This document shows, one piece after another, positions 16,731 through 24,844 of a stretch of DNA of 64,000 nt. Under the pieces are notes generated by a model. It was not told the origin of the DNA. It worked only from the letters and a program-made list of their open reading frames with translations, and did not search any database. Source of the stretch: Clostridium sp. CMCC3677. Lineage in GTDB: Bacteria; Bacillota; Clostridia; Clostridiales; Clostridiaceae. Location: NCBI RefSeq assembly GCF_023845585.1, contig NZ_JAMQHS010000001.1, positions 186,001 to 250,000 on the forward strand, written 5' to 3'. Every line of letters begins with the position of its first letter. Position 1 is the stretch's first letter. The translations under genes were made by a program, and so were the position numbers.

Positions 16731-16788
16731 GTGACAGTCACCAATTGGGGTTGGTGACTGTCACTTCTGTTAATTGGTGACTGTCACC
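16731..16788 (+). repeat. REP-like palindrome cluster, GTGACTGTCAC family
   Basis: Three copies: GTGACAGTCACC (16731), GGTGACTGTCAC (16753) and GGTGACTGTCACC (16776), each preceded by TTGGT/AATTGGT-type sequence in two cases. The family also occurs at 16961-17029 and 24632-24783. Confidence 0.8.
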
Positions 16789-16789
16789 G

Positions 16790-16826
16790 AAAAAACGCTA
16801 TGAGTTTTATTCGTAGCGTTTTTTTT
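16790..16826 (+). terminator. Rho-independent terminator
   Basis: AAAAACGCTA ... TAGCGTTTTT stem followed by T's; it runs directly into the TATTCTTTAGG start of a DnaA-box repeat. Confidence 0.85.
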
Positions 16827-16930
16827 ATTCTTTAGGAAATTATATTGCCTGAAAATATGTGGATAACTTATGGGGATATTGTATTTTAGGGGCATGATGA
16901 GTATATCTAAAGAATAAAAAATAATCATAT
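16826..16930 (+). repeat. DnaA-box repeat, 5' half only
   Basis: TATTCTTTAGGAAATTATA ... ATATCTAAAGAATAAAAAAT; contains TGTGGATAA (16858-16866), the complement of the consensus DnaA box TTATCCACA. Relatives lie at 19207, 19397, 29400 and 41085. Confidence 0.75.
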
Positions 16931-16960
16931 AAGCATTGTAAAGAGAAATTTAGCCAAGCT

Positions 16961-17029
16961 GGTGACTGTCACTTTACTCTGAAATAACCAAGCTGGTGAC
17001 TGTCACCATATTACATTGGTGACAGGCAC
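16961..17029 (+). repeat. REP-like palindromes, GTGACTGTCAC family
   Basis: GGTGACTGTCAC (16961), GGTGACTGTCACC (16995) and a variant GGTGACAGGCAC (17018). The two first copies share the left flank CCAAGCT. The rest of the 700-bp gap to 17408 is AT-rich leader DNA without a recognisable gene. Confidence 0.8.
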
Positions 17030-17407
17030 TTTCAACATTTATGTAATAATATGAAATAAAAGAATAAAATTGAAAAAAGACAAGCTTTTAATCTCATTAA
17101 AATGAATATGTACAAAATTTTGAGAATAAAAATGGATTTTGTAATATCCAATAGTTTTAAATTCTTTTATAGGAAATATAATCTAGTAATAAAATTTATA
17201 AAAACTATTTCCAATAAAGTCGAAAGGTGTTAAAATAAAACTATGGCATATGAGATATAAAAAACCACTTATTAAGGAATTATATTATGTAATGATTACT
17301 AATAATATGAATTGTTTTTTTATATGGTAAAGCCATAATTACAAAAGATAAAGCTTTTATTAAAGTTAAGTATTACAAAGGATAAAAGAACAAGGAGAGA
17401 AAAAAGT

Positions 17408-19153
17408 ATGATAAAAAGAATGAACAAATTAACAGCTCTTTTAGTTGCTGCAACTGCTGTTGCTTCAATAGTTCCAACAGGGGTTAGCGCTGCTGACTAC
17501 CAAAGAATAGAATCAAAAGATGGTACAATCTATAATGCAGTAGCATTTAAAGATGGAAAGTTCTTCGTTGATGGTAACGTTAAAGATGGAGATACTGATG
17601 CTGCTTACTACTTAAATGATGGAAAGTACTCAGAATTAGAAAACCTTGATACTGGAGTAGATGTTGATGGAGTATACGCTAACAAATATCTTTCAGTTGA
17701 AGGTGGAGATTACTACATCGATTTAGAAACTGGTAAAGTTATAGATGAAGATTTAAAAGAAAATACTTTAGATGATTTAGCAGTAAGCTTAAGAAAACAA
17801 ATTAAAGATAAAGCGGATGACAGATATACAACTGAACATGATGAGTTAAAGAATGCTTCAGATTTCACTTTACTTGAAGGTACTAAATTTGCTGATTCTT
17901 GGTATGGCGTTAAATATGACGGAAACAATGTTTATACAGACGTTAAAGGAAACTATATAGATGCTGACTACAACTTAGGAAAAATTAAAGTTGAAGTTAC
18001 AACTGGATCAAGCGCAAAATCAGTTACTTTAAACAACACTGAAGATACTGAAAAATCAATTACAGATGGACAAAAAGTATCTGCGAAAATTACTGATTCA
18101 AAAGTAATTGGACAAGACTCTGATAATATCTACAGAACAGCAACTATAACAGTAGAAGCTGGAACTGATACAATAAAATCAATAAATAATGTTACAGTAA
18201 CACCAGTAGATGGTAAAGTACAATTTAAAGTTATCCAAAAAATATCAAAAGCACAAGCTTCTGATACTATAGATGGAGCTAAATATGCTAAAACAGTAGC
18301 TAACTATGCTATAACAGATAAAGATGGTGTAGATGCAACTGCTCAATTAGCTGATATGTCATTCAACGTTGTTGATGGAAAATTAGTAGCTTACAAAACA
18401 ACTACAACTGCTAATAAAGTAAAAGTTGAAGCTAAAACAGTTAAATTCTCTACTGAAAGAGGATATACTTATACTGAAATTGAAGATGTAGATGCAGAAG
18501 AAGGAACAGCTTTTGATATCGACGTTGACGGTAACATGTGGTTATTAGAAAGTGGATTTGTTTATAAATTTGATAATGAAGAAGATTGGGACAAAGTTTA
18601 CAAAGTAGACGGATCAATGAGTGAAATGTCAGTTTATAACAAAGACAACATGGTTGTTTGGAATGAAAAAGATGAAGTTTACTCAGTAGTTGGAAACAAA
18701 GACTCAGGAGAAGTTGAAAAGCCAGAAGTAACTACTGGATGGGTTAAAAACTCAGATGGAACTTGGACATTCGTAAAAGAAGATGGAACTAAGGCAACTG
18801 GTTGGTTAAATAACAACGGAACTTGGTACTTCTTAAATGCAGCTGGAATCATGCAAACTGGTTGGATCAACGATAATGGAACTTGGTACTACACTAATGC
18901 TTCAGGAGCTATGTTAACTGGATGGCAAAACGTTAATGGTACTTGGTACTTTATGCAAGGATCAGGAGCAATGAAAACTGGTTGGTTAAATGACAACGGA
19001 ACTTGGTACTACTTACAAGCTTCAGGAGCAATGAAAACAGGTTGGTTAAATGATAACGGAACTTGGTACTTCTTAAATGCTTCAGGAAAAATGCTTTCTA
19101 ATACAACTGTAGATGGATACAAATTAGGAGCTAACGGAGCTTGGATAAGATAA
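17408..19153 (+). CDS. Secreted cell-wall-binding protein, paralogue of the 5225 gene
   Basis: 581 residues, AAGGAGAG ribosome binding site. Signal peptide 1-28 ends GVSAAD. The acidic central domain aligns throughout with the protein at 5225: YNAVAFKDGKFFVDG, YIDADYNLGKIKV, VIGQDSDNIYRTATI, QASDTIDGAKYAKTV, YKFDNEEDWDKVYKVDG. Six wall-binding repeats occupy about 447-581; several are nearly identical (GTWYFLNASG type), suggesting recent duplication of repeat units. Codon use is biased toward GGA, AAC, TAC and TTC, consistent with strong expression. Function unknown; a major surface protein is the best inference. Confidence 0.88.
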   Translation: MIKRMNKLTALLVAATAVASIVPTGVSAADYQRIESKDGTIYNAVAFKDGKFFVDGNVKDGDTDAAYYLNDGKYSELENLDTGVDVDGVYANKYLSVEGGDYYIDLETGKVIDEDLKENTLDDLAVSLRKQIKDKADDRYTTEHDELKNASDFTLLEGTKFADSWYGVKYDGNNVYTDVKGNYIDADYNLGKIKVEVTTGSSAKSVTLNNTEDTEKSITDGQKVSAKITDSKVIGQDSDNIYRTATITVEAGTDTIKSINNVTVTPVDGKVQFKVIQKISKAQASDTIDGAKYAKTVANYAITDKDGVDATAQLADMSFNVVDGKLVAYKTTTTANKVKVEAKTVKFSTERGYTYTEIEDVDAEEGTAFDIDVDGNMWLLESGFVYKFDNEEDWDKVYKVDGSMSEMSVYNKDNMVVWNEKDEVYSVVGNKDSGEVEKPEVTTGWVKNSDGTWTFVKEDGTKATGWLNNNGTWYFLNAAGIMQTGWINDNGTWYYTNASGAMLTGWQNVNGTWYFMQGSGAMKTGWLNDNGTWYYLQASGAMKTGWLNDNGTWYFLNASGKMLSNTTVDGYKLGANGAWIR

Positions 19154-19176
19154 TTATTAGATTATTATCTTAAATG

Positions 19177-19207
19177 AAAAAGGATGGGGTTATCTCATCC
19201 TTTTTTT
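19177..19207 (+). terminator. Rho-independent terminator
   Basis: AAAAAGGATG gggttatct CATCCTTTTTTT; its T-run merges with the next DnaA-box repeat. Confidence 0.9.
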
Positions 19208-19396
19208 ATTCTTTAGGAGATTATAAAAATCTTAAGTCTGTGGATAATTTCTAGAATAGCATGTTTTAAAGATATGATAAGTATCTCTAAAGAATAAAAA
19301 ATAATCATATGCCGCACCATTATTCCTTCACTGCGTTTGGAAAGGGTGCATGGCTAAAAAAATCGACGGCTCTAAAGTCGCCTTGTCGATTTTGTT
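19207..19396 (+). repeat. DnaA-box repeat, full length (~190 bp)
   Basis: First half TATTCTTTAGGAGATTATA ... CTCTAAAGAATAAAAAAT with TGTGGATAA at 19239-19247. The second half contains stem GCCGCACC / GGGTGCATGGC and a terminal hairpin AATCGAC...GTCGATTTTGTT. It is highly similar to 41085-41275. Confidence 0.8.
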
Positions 19397-19460
19397 CTTC
19401 TTTAGGAGATTATAAAAATCTTAAGTCTGTGGATAATTTCTAGAATACTGTATTTTAGAG
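19397..19460 (+). repeat. DnaA-box repeat, truncated tandem copy
   Basis: CTTCTTTAGGAGATTATAAA begins again directly after the full copy, with a second TGTGGATAA (19428-19436). It breaks off just before the ribosome binding site of the 19479 ORF. Confidence 0.75.
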
Positions 19461-19478
19461 TAACAGGGGGATGTACTG

Positions 19479-19796
19479 ATGGAATTAGACTATAGTGGTT
19501 GGAAGAATTTAAAAGGAAAATGGTATTTTTTTAATGAAGGTTTTATGAAAACAGGCTGGGTTCAAGATGGACATGCATGGTATTATCTAAATGATGATGG
19601 AGAGATGCAAACTGGTTGGATTAAAGATGGTGAAAGCGAATACTTTACAAATTCAAGAGGTATAATGCAAATTGGATGGATTGATGATTGTGGAATTTTA
19701 TATTATGCAAATAAAAACGGTTTAATACAAAAAGGAAAAGTTATTATTGAAAAGAAAGTATATACTTTTTCTGAAGATGGAAAACTTATTTCATAA
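19479..19796 (+). CDS. Small wall-binding-repeat-only protein without signal peptide
   Basis: 105 residues, AGGGGG ribosome binding site 10 nt before ATG. The whole product is five wall-binding repeats (GWKNLKGKWYFF, GWVQDGHAWYYL, GWIKDGESEYFT, GWIDDCGILYYA and a degenerate last unit). There is no N-terminal signal or membrane segment, so the product would not be exported by the Sec route. It is bounded by a truncated DnaA-box repeat and a terminator. It may be a 3' remnant of a larger surface gene whose 5' part was replaced by the repeat, or a cassette that can recombine with neighbouring repeat regions. Confidence 0.6.
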   Translation: MELDYSGWKNLKGKWYFFNEGFMKTGWVQDGHAWYYLNDDGEMQTGWIKDGESEYFTNSRGIMQIGWIDDCGILYYANKNGLIQKGKVIIEKKVYTFSEDGKLIS

Positions 19797-19805
19797 AAAT
19801 ATATT

Positions 19806-19833
19806 AAAAAAAAGCCTTAGTGGCTTTTTTTTT
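19806..19833 (+). terminator. Rho-independent terminator
   Basis: AAAAAAAGCC ttagt GGCTTTTTTTTT. Confidence 0.88.
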
Positions 19834-20065
19834 GTTACTTAATAAATAATAAGGATAATTAAGGGGAATGTTTTGGAATTATATAGACAGTATAGTATAA
19901 TAAAAAAATAATTTATTAATTTGGTGAAAATAATTACTGAATTAATGTATTAATATTTATATAAAGAATTTAAAGTTCCTTACGAAATAGATAGTGATTA
20001 AATAATTAAAATTTTTTACATAATATAGCAATTGATAAAATACAAAATTAGAGAGGAAGAGTGAA

Positions 20066-21778
20066 ATGGACTTTTATAAAAATTTAAAAGTAAAAACTAA
20101 ATTAATAGGATCATTTTTGTTTATGGCAATGATTGTAATATTAATTGGTTTAGTTGGAAGAGAAGCATTAATAAATACAAATAATAATGTAAAGGAAATG
20201 TATAATGTTGATTTACAAGCAATGCAAAAAATCTTATCGATAAAGGCAAACTTAGAAACAATAAATGGAAAAATATTGCTTGAAATGCATGAAGATCATA
20301 AAAATATGTTTGAAAATGCTAAAACAGAAATAAATGAAAAAGTTGAAGAAAATACTACATACATAAAAGAATATGAAGAATTAAATATTTCAGACAAAGA
20401 AAGACAAGCATTTAATAAATTTAAACAAGGTTTAGAGAAATATAGGATAGAAAGAGAAAGTTTAGTTAGTTATATTTATGAGGGTAACTTTGAAGGTGCT
20501 GAAAAAAAATATTTAGACATACAACCTATACAACAAGAAATGACTAAAAGTCTTAATGAACTTGTAGAGATAAATCAGAATATCGCTAAAACAGCTAATG
20601 AGAATAATAAAAATACTTTTATTAAAGCCAAATTATTCATTGATGTTATAACTATAATATCAATTTTAATTGCAATTACACTTGCATTAAGCTCATCACT
20701 TAGTATATCTAAGTTATTAGACAAAATGATAAATTTTGCAGAAAGGTTAGCTCTATATGATTTTTCAACATCACTTGATATTGGAACAACTAATGAATTT
20801 GGAAAAGCTGCTAATGCTTTAAATAAAGTGCAAGAAAATATAAGAGAATTAGTGAAAAATATAATGGATGATTCTCAAGACATAAGTTCAGCTAGTGAAG
20901 AACTTTCAGCGACAGTCGAAGAGTTATCAGCAAATGCAATGCATATAAATGAAGCTGTAAATGAGATTGCAAATGGAATGCATGAAACAAGTGCAACATC
21001 ACAAGAAGTGACTTCAGCTGTAGAAGAAGTAGATTTAAGTATTACTCAGCTTTCTTCTAAAGCAGTACAAGGAAGTAATAATGCTAATGAATTTAAGGAA
21101 AAAGCTTTAGTAGTTCAAAATAATAGTAAAATAGCTATTGAAAATACTGAAAAGTTATACAGTGAACAAGAAAAGAAAATGATGAAAGCTATTGAAGATG
21201 GTAAAGTAGTTGATAATATAAGAGATATGGCAGATACAATATCTAATATAGCAAGTCAAACTAATTTGCTTGCATTAAATGCAGCAATAGAAGCAGCTAG
21301 AGCTGGAGAAGCTGGAAAAGGTTTTGCAGTTGTTGCAGAAGAAGTTAGAAAGCTTGCAGAACAATCATCATTAGCAGTGACTGGGATACAAGATACAATT
21401 ATTGAAGTTAATAAAGCATTTAAAATAAGTATTAATACTGGTACAGATATACTTAAATTCATTCATGATGATATACAAGAACAATTTGATGCATATGGTG
21501 AAGCAGGACATCAATATTATAATGATTCTGATTTTGTAAGTAAAATGTCAGAAGAAATTTCATCTATGTCACAAAATGTAGCTTCTACAATAGGGGATGT
21601 GAGCAGGGCAATTCAAAACATGGATACAATAGCTCAAAATTCAAATGAAAGAGTGGACTTAATTAAAGAAAGTGTTAATGAGAACACAAGAGCTACAAAT
21701 GAGATAGCATTGGCTGCACAAGGTCAAGCAGAATTAGCTCAAAGACTTACTGAAATGGTACAAAAGTTTAAAATTTAG
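20066..21778 (+). CDS. Methyl-accepting chemotaxis protein, 4-helix-bundle sensor
   Basis: 570 residues, GAGAGGAAGAG ribosome binding site. TM1 is about residues 12-31, followed by a helical periplasmic-type sensor (32-188) resembling the 4HB_MCP class and TM2 about 189-212. A HAMP-like region follows, then the cytoplasmic signalling coiled coil with the conserved hairpin tip [41 protein letters not shown] divided around residues 395-435. It would report to CheA/CheW. The ligand is unknown. It stands alone within the surface-protein array; the stop codon is fused to the end of a deleted MITE-like element. Confidence 0.92.
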   Translation: MDFYKNLKVKTKLIGSFLFMAMIVILIGLVGREALINTNNNVKEMYNVDLQAMQKILSIKANLETINGKILLEMHEDHKNMFENAKTEINEKVEENTTYIKEYEELNISDKERQAFNKFKQGLEKYRIERESLVSYIYEGNFEGAEKKYLDIQPIQQEMTKSLNELVEINQNIAKTANENNKNTFIKAKLFIDVITIISILIAITLALSSSLSISKLLDKMINFAERLALYDFSTSLDIGTTNEFGKAANALNKVQENIRELVKNIMDDSQDISSASEELSATVEELSANAMHINEAVNEIANGMHETSATSQEVTSAVEEVDLSITQLSSKAVQGSNNANEFKEKALVVQNNSKIAIENTEKLYSEQEKKMMKAIEDGKVVDNIRDMADTISNIASQTNLLALNAAIEAARAGEAGKGFAVVAEEVRKLAEQSSLAVTGIQDTIIEVNKAFKISINTGTDILKFIHDDIQEQFDAYGEAGHQYYNDSDFVSKMSEEISSMSQNVASTIGDVSRAIQNMDTIAQNSNERVDLIKESVNENTRATNEIALAAQGQAELAQRLTEMVQKFKI

Positions 21779-21877
21779 GCTCTGTTTTAGCAGAGTGCTG
21801 ATATATGCATAAGCAAAGTCCAATTACAATGCAACTTTACCTATTGCATATATCAATACACATTTAAAATAGAACCA
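21779..21877. mobile_element. MITE-like element, family A, internally deleted
   Basis: GCTCTGTTTTAGCAGAGTGCTGATATATGCATAAGCAAAG then immediately the right arm CCAATTACAATGCAACTTTACCTATTGCATATATCAATAC and TTTAAAATAGAACC. The centre found in full-length copies is missing. Confidence 0.78.
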
Positions 21878-21891
21878 AAATTTAAGAATAA

Positions 21892-21949
21892 TTGGAAAAA
21901 ATTACACCCCAGGGGTCAATGGATACCCCTGGGGTGTAATTTTTTCCAA
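21892..21949. repeat. REPIN-like inverted pair of CCCCTGGGG palindromes
   Basis: Two perfectly complementary 25-nt arms (21892-21916 and 21925-21949; right arm begins ACCCCTGGGGTGTAA and ends TTTTTTCCAA) around an 8-nt loop. Unlike the single copies elsewhere, the pair is head-to-head. As RNA it is a long hairpin that could terminate transcription from the chemoreceptor gene. Confidence 0.85.
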
Positions 21950-21972
21950 ATGAATATTGGTCAATTTTGTAT

Positions 21973-22000
21973 TTGAACCGCTGAGTATAAGTGGTATAAT
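21973..22000 (+). promoter_or_regulatory. Sigma-A promoter of the 22077 gene
   Basis: TTGAAC (21973-21978), 16-nt spacer, TATAAT (21995-22000) preceded by GTGG. Confidence 0.6.
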
Positions 22001-22076
22001 AAATAAATAAAGTACATAGAAATAGAATTTATTATAGTGAATTTTTTTATTTTAGGATTATCAAGGGGGAAGAACG

Positions 22077-23564
22077 ATGATAAAAAGAATTAAGAAAGTG
22101 ATGGCTTTAGTGCTTATTGCAACTTCCATGGTAGCAATAGCGCCTAGAGATATGTTTAAAGGAAATGTTACTGCTTATGCAGCGACAACAAAGGAAGGAA
22201 TGCCTACAGAGCAAGAAATAATAGGTGTATTACAAGAGGAGCTAAAAAAAGAGTATTTAGGATGTTTAGCAGTTAAAGTAATTCCGGAACCAGTAAAAAC
22301 TTTAAATATAACATTAACTACTAGTGAAGCAACTAAAATAGCAACTCCAATTGCTGAAAAGAAGGCAAAACAAATTGTTGAAACAATGGGGTTAAAACCG
22401 GGTGATCCCAAATATGATGATACGGTTAAAGCTATTACTCAAAAAATACTTACACAACTTGTACCAGTATTACAAAGTGCATGTAAAAGTATTCCTATAT
22501 ACAAATATGCAGCAATAGGAAGCGATGGACAAACAATTATCGGAAAAGGGTTTGTTGTTGGAGGAGGAGTAGAGGCATTGTTAATACAATCTAAAGAACC
22601 TCCTATATATGTAGATGCAACAAACTTAGATACTACTGTTGTAAATGAATTGATAAATAAAATTAAAGGAATAATAGGAAATATTAGCAGCACTATTACT
22701 GGAGCTTTAGATGATGTTGCTGATTCTGTGGATAAAATTTCAAATTCTATAACTGATTTATTTGATGATTTAGATGATAGTACTGATGACTTCTTTGATA
22801 AAATAAACAAAGATGAAGGTTGGGACAAGCATGACGGATATGTTTATTACTATGATGAAGATGGTATTAAGTATAGAGGCGTTCATGAAATAAAAGGAAA
22901 GAATTATTATTTCAACAGAATTGATGGAGCTATGGAAACAGGCTGGCAAATTGTTGACGGAAAGAGATGCTATTTCTCACCTAAAAAAGGATATCAACTT
23001 TATAGTCAATGGATAAAAGATGGAGATAAAATATATTGTCTTGATGAAAAAGGTGAAGTGAGAAAATCTCAGTGGGCTCAAGATGGAGCAAATTCATGTT
23101 ACTTAAAAGCTGATGGAACGGTAGCTAAAGGATGGTATTCTGTAAATAGAGATGAGAGATATTACTTTAATGAAACTACTGGATATATAGAAAAATCAAA
23201 GTGGATATATGATGATCAAGAATGGTACTATTTAAAAGACAGTGGAGTAGCAGCAACTGATTGGGAATGTATTAATGGAAAATGGTATTGCTTTAAATCA
23301 ACTGGTAAAATGTATTCAGGTTGGTTTAGAAATGAAGGCAGTTGGTATTATTCAGATTCTACTGGAGCAATGCAAACAGGATGGGTATCCCATAAAAATA
23401 AATGGTTTTATTTAGATGAAAGTGGAAAAATGAAAAAGAATGAATGGGTATCAGTAAATGGAAATTGGTATTACTTCAATTTAAATGGAGAAATGATTAC
23501 AAGTTCAAGATATATAGATGGAACAAAATATCACTTTAATTCAGATGGAAGTTTACAATCATAA
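22077..23564 (+). CDS. Secreted cell-wall-binding protein with unique helical N-terminal domain
   Basis: 495 residues, AAGGGGGAAG ribosome binding site. Signal peptide 1-37 (core VMALVLIATSMVAIAP, cleavage near AYAATT). Residues 38-245 form a domain not shared with the other array proteins. It contains amphipathic helices and a Gly-rich patch, GKGFVVGGGVEALLIQ, then a helix with SSTITGALDDVADSVDKISNSITDLFDDLDDS. I do not recognise a family. About eleven wall-binding repeats (246-495) include unusually Cys-containing ones (KRCYFS, IYCLDE, NSCYLK). Likely an extracellular surface protein; function unknown. Confidence 0.83.
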   Translation: MIKRIKKVMALVLIATSMVAIAPRDMFKGNVTAYAATTKEGMPTEQEIIGVLQEELKKEYLGCLAVKVIPEPVKTLNITLTTSEATKIATPIAEKKAKQIVETMGLKPGDPKYDDTVKAITQKILTQLVPVLQSACKSIPIYKYAAIGSDGQTIIGKGFVVGGGVEALLIQSKEPPIYVDATNLDTTVVNELINKIKGIIGNISSTITGALDDVADSVDKISNSITDLFDDLDDSTDDFFDKINKDEGWDKHDGYVYYYDEDGIKYRGVHEIKGKNYYFNRIDGAMETGWQIVDGKRCYFSPKKGYQLYSQWIKDGDKIYCLDEKGEVRKSQWAQDGANSCYLKADGTVAKGWYSVNRDERYYFNETTGYIEKSKWIYDDQEWYYLKDSGVAATDWECINGKWYCFKSTGKMYSGWFRNEGSWYYSDSTGAMQTGWVSHKNKWFYLDESGKMKKNEWVSVNGNWYYFNLNGEMITSSRYIDGTKYHFNSDGSLQS

Positions 23565-23569
23565 AATTT

Positions 23570-23596
23570 AGGTGGCTGGCGACAGCCACCTTTTAT
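23570..23596 (+). terminator. Rho-independent terminator
   Basis: AGGTGGCT ggcgac AGCCACCTTTTA hairpin right after the stop codon. Confidence 0.85.
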
Positions 23597-23708
23597 TGAT
23601 TGAAAAATAATTATGAATTTATAACTATTTATTGTATAATGTATTAATATATAAGCTTATTATGGAAAAATTGCTATAGATGTACATTATAGGAGAGGGC
23701 GATAGAAT

Positions 23709-24623
23709 ATGAATAAAAAATTAAAGAGAATTATCACAATGACACTTATTATTGGGGCATTTTCTTCAGTATCACCAGTAAATTATAGAGTTTTTAATAA
23801 TGAAAAGGTTTATGCATCTACACATAATGATGAGTATTTACTTAAAAAACTAGGTGTATTTGAAACTAAAAGTGGAGATGAAATTGATTTATTAGATAGT
23901 GAATGGAAAAAGACTAATTTTAATAAAAAATCTAAAGCAAATTATTGCGTTAAAGTGGATAGTAATGTTGATTCAATTAGAATAAATGCTTCTACTAATG
24001 CTACAGATTACTCCATATATAAGAATGATGGAAAAAAGAACTATAAAGGAAAAGATATTTTATTATCTGATGGAATAACAAAGATTTATGTAAAAACTTA
24101 TGAATCAAAATCAGATGCAGATGATGATAAAAATGTTAAAAAAGAATATAGAATAACAGTTAAGAAATCTTTAGAAGATAATAAAAATTCATCAAATGAA
24201 ATTAGTGATGAGTCATCATGGAATTTAGAACAATATAAAGATGATGAAGTAAAAAATGAAAATAATTTATTAAGTAAATTTGATAATAAAGTTTTAAATA
24301 ATACAAAGAGAAATCAATGGGTTATGGTAAATGGACTATGGCAATATAATAATTACATTGGTAATCCACTTAAAGATGAGTGGATCCATGACACATCTAA
24401 GGATAAGTGGTATTTTTTAGATTCTTATGGAAATATGGTGACGGGATGGCTAAATAAAGGAGATAAATGGTATTATTTTGATTCAAATGGAGAAATGGTT
24501 ACTGGCTGGAGAAGTATTGATGGACAATGGTATTATTTTAATTTATTAGGGAAAATGATGAATGAAAGAGTATTAGATAATGGAAATTGGTATTATTTTT
24601 TACCTTCTGGCGAATTGATCTAA
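23709..24623 (+). CDS. Short secreted protein with cadherin-like domain and wall-binding repeats
   Basis: 304 residues, AGGAGAGGG ribosome binding site. Signal peptide 1-36 belongs to the array type but its motif is degenerate (SPVNYRVF before VYAST). One beta-sandwich module (about 40-155; VKVDSNVDSIRINASTNATDYSIY, IYVKTYESK, KKEYRITVKK) matches the first domain of the 10572 and 24845 proteins. An acidic Asn-rich linker and four wall-binding repeats follow. It is the shortest full member of the array. Function unknown, surface location inferred. Confidence 0.85.
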   Translation: MNKKLKRIITMTLIIGAFSSVSPVNYRVFNNEKVYASTHNDEYLLKKLGVFETKSGDEIDLLDSEWKKTNFNKKSKANYCVKVDSNVDSIRINASTNATDYSIYKNDGKKNYKGKDILLSDGITKIYVKTYESKSDADDDKNVKKEYRITVKKSLEDNKNSSNEISDESSWNLEQYKDDEVKNENNLLSKFDNKVLNNTKRNQWVMVNGLWQYNNYIGNPLKDEWIHDTSKDKWYFLDSYGNMVTGWLNKGDKWYYFDSNGEMVTGWRSIDGQWYYFNLLGKMMNERVLDNGNWYYFLPSGELI

Positions 24624-24631
24624 TTTATGTT

Positions 24632-24783
24632 GGTGACAGGTATGTTGGTGACAGTCACTTTTTTGAAGTGGTGACAGTCACCTTTGGGCAGAGGTGAATC
24701 TGTAATGCATTGGATTTACAGGTTTTAGCTGAATTAAATTGAAAATGGTGACAGTCACCGATAGGTAAATGGTGACTGTCACC
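24632..24783 (+). repeat. REP-like palindrome cluster, GTGACAGTCAC family
   Basis: Five units: GGTGACAGG (24632), GGTGACAGTCAC (24647), GGTGACAGTCACC (24670), GGTGACAGTCACC (24747) and GGTGACTGTCACC (24771). The last lies at the -35 position relative to TGGTATAAT (24792-24800), the extended -10 of the next gene. Confidence 0.82.
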
Positions 24784-24791
24784 ATTTTTTT

Positions 24792-24800
24792 TGGTATAAT
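24792..24800 (+). promoter_or_regulatory. Extended -10 promoter of the 24845 gene
   Basis: TGGTATAAT, with no good -35 box: the -35 position falls inside the palindrome GGTGACTGTCACC. Confidence 0.55.
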
Positions 24801-24844
24801 AGTCCAAAAGGATAATTTTGGAAAGATATTAGGGGGATTGAATT

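Noticed and set aside
16826..19460. Clustered DnaA boxes as a replication origin
   Set aside because: The boxes occur singly in copies of a dispersed repeat, spread over 24 kb, with no dnaA/dnaN genes or DNA unwinding element arrangement.
24640..24790. A riboswitch in the leader of the 24845 gene
   Set aside because: The structure is explained by repeated 13-bp palindromes located upstream of the -10 element, so they are not in the transcript of that gene.
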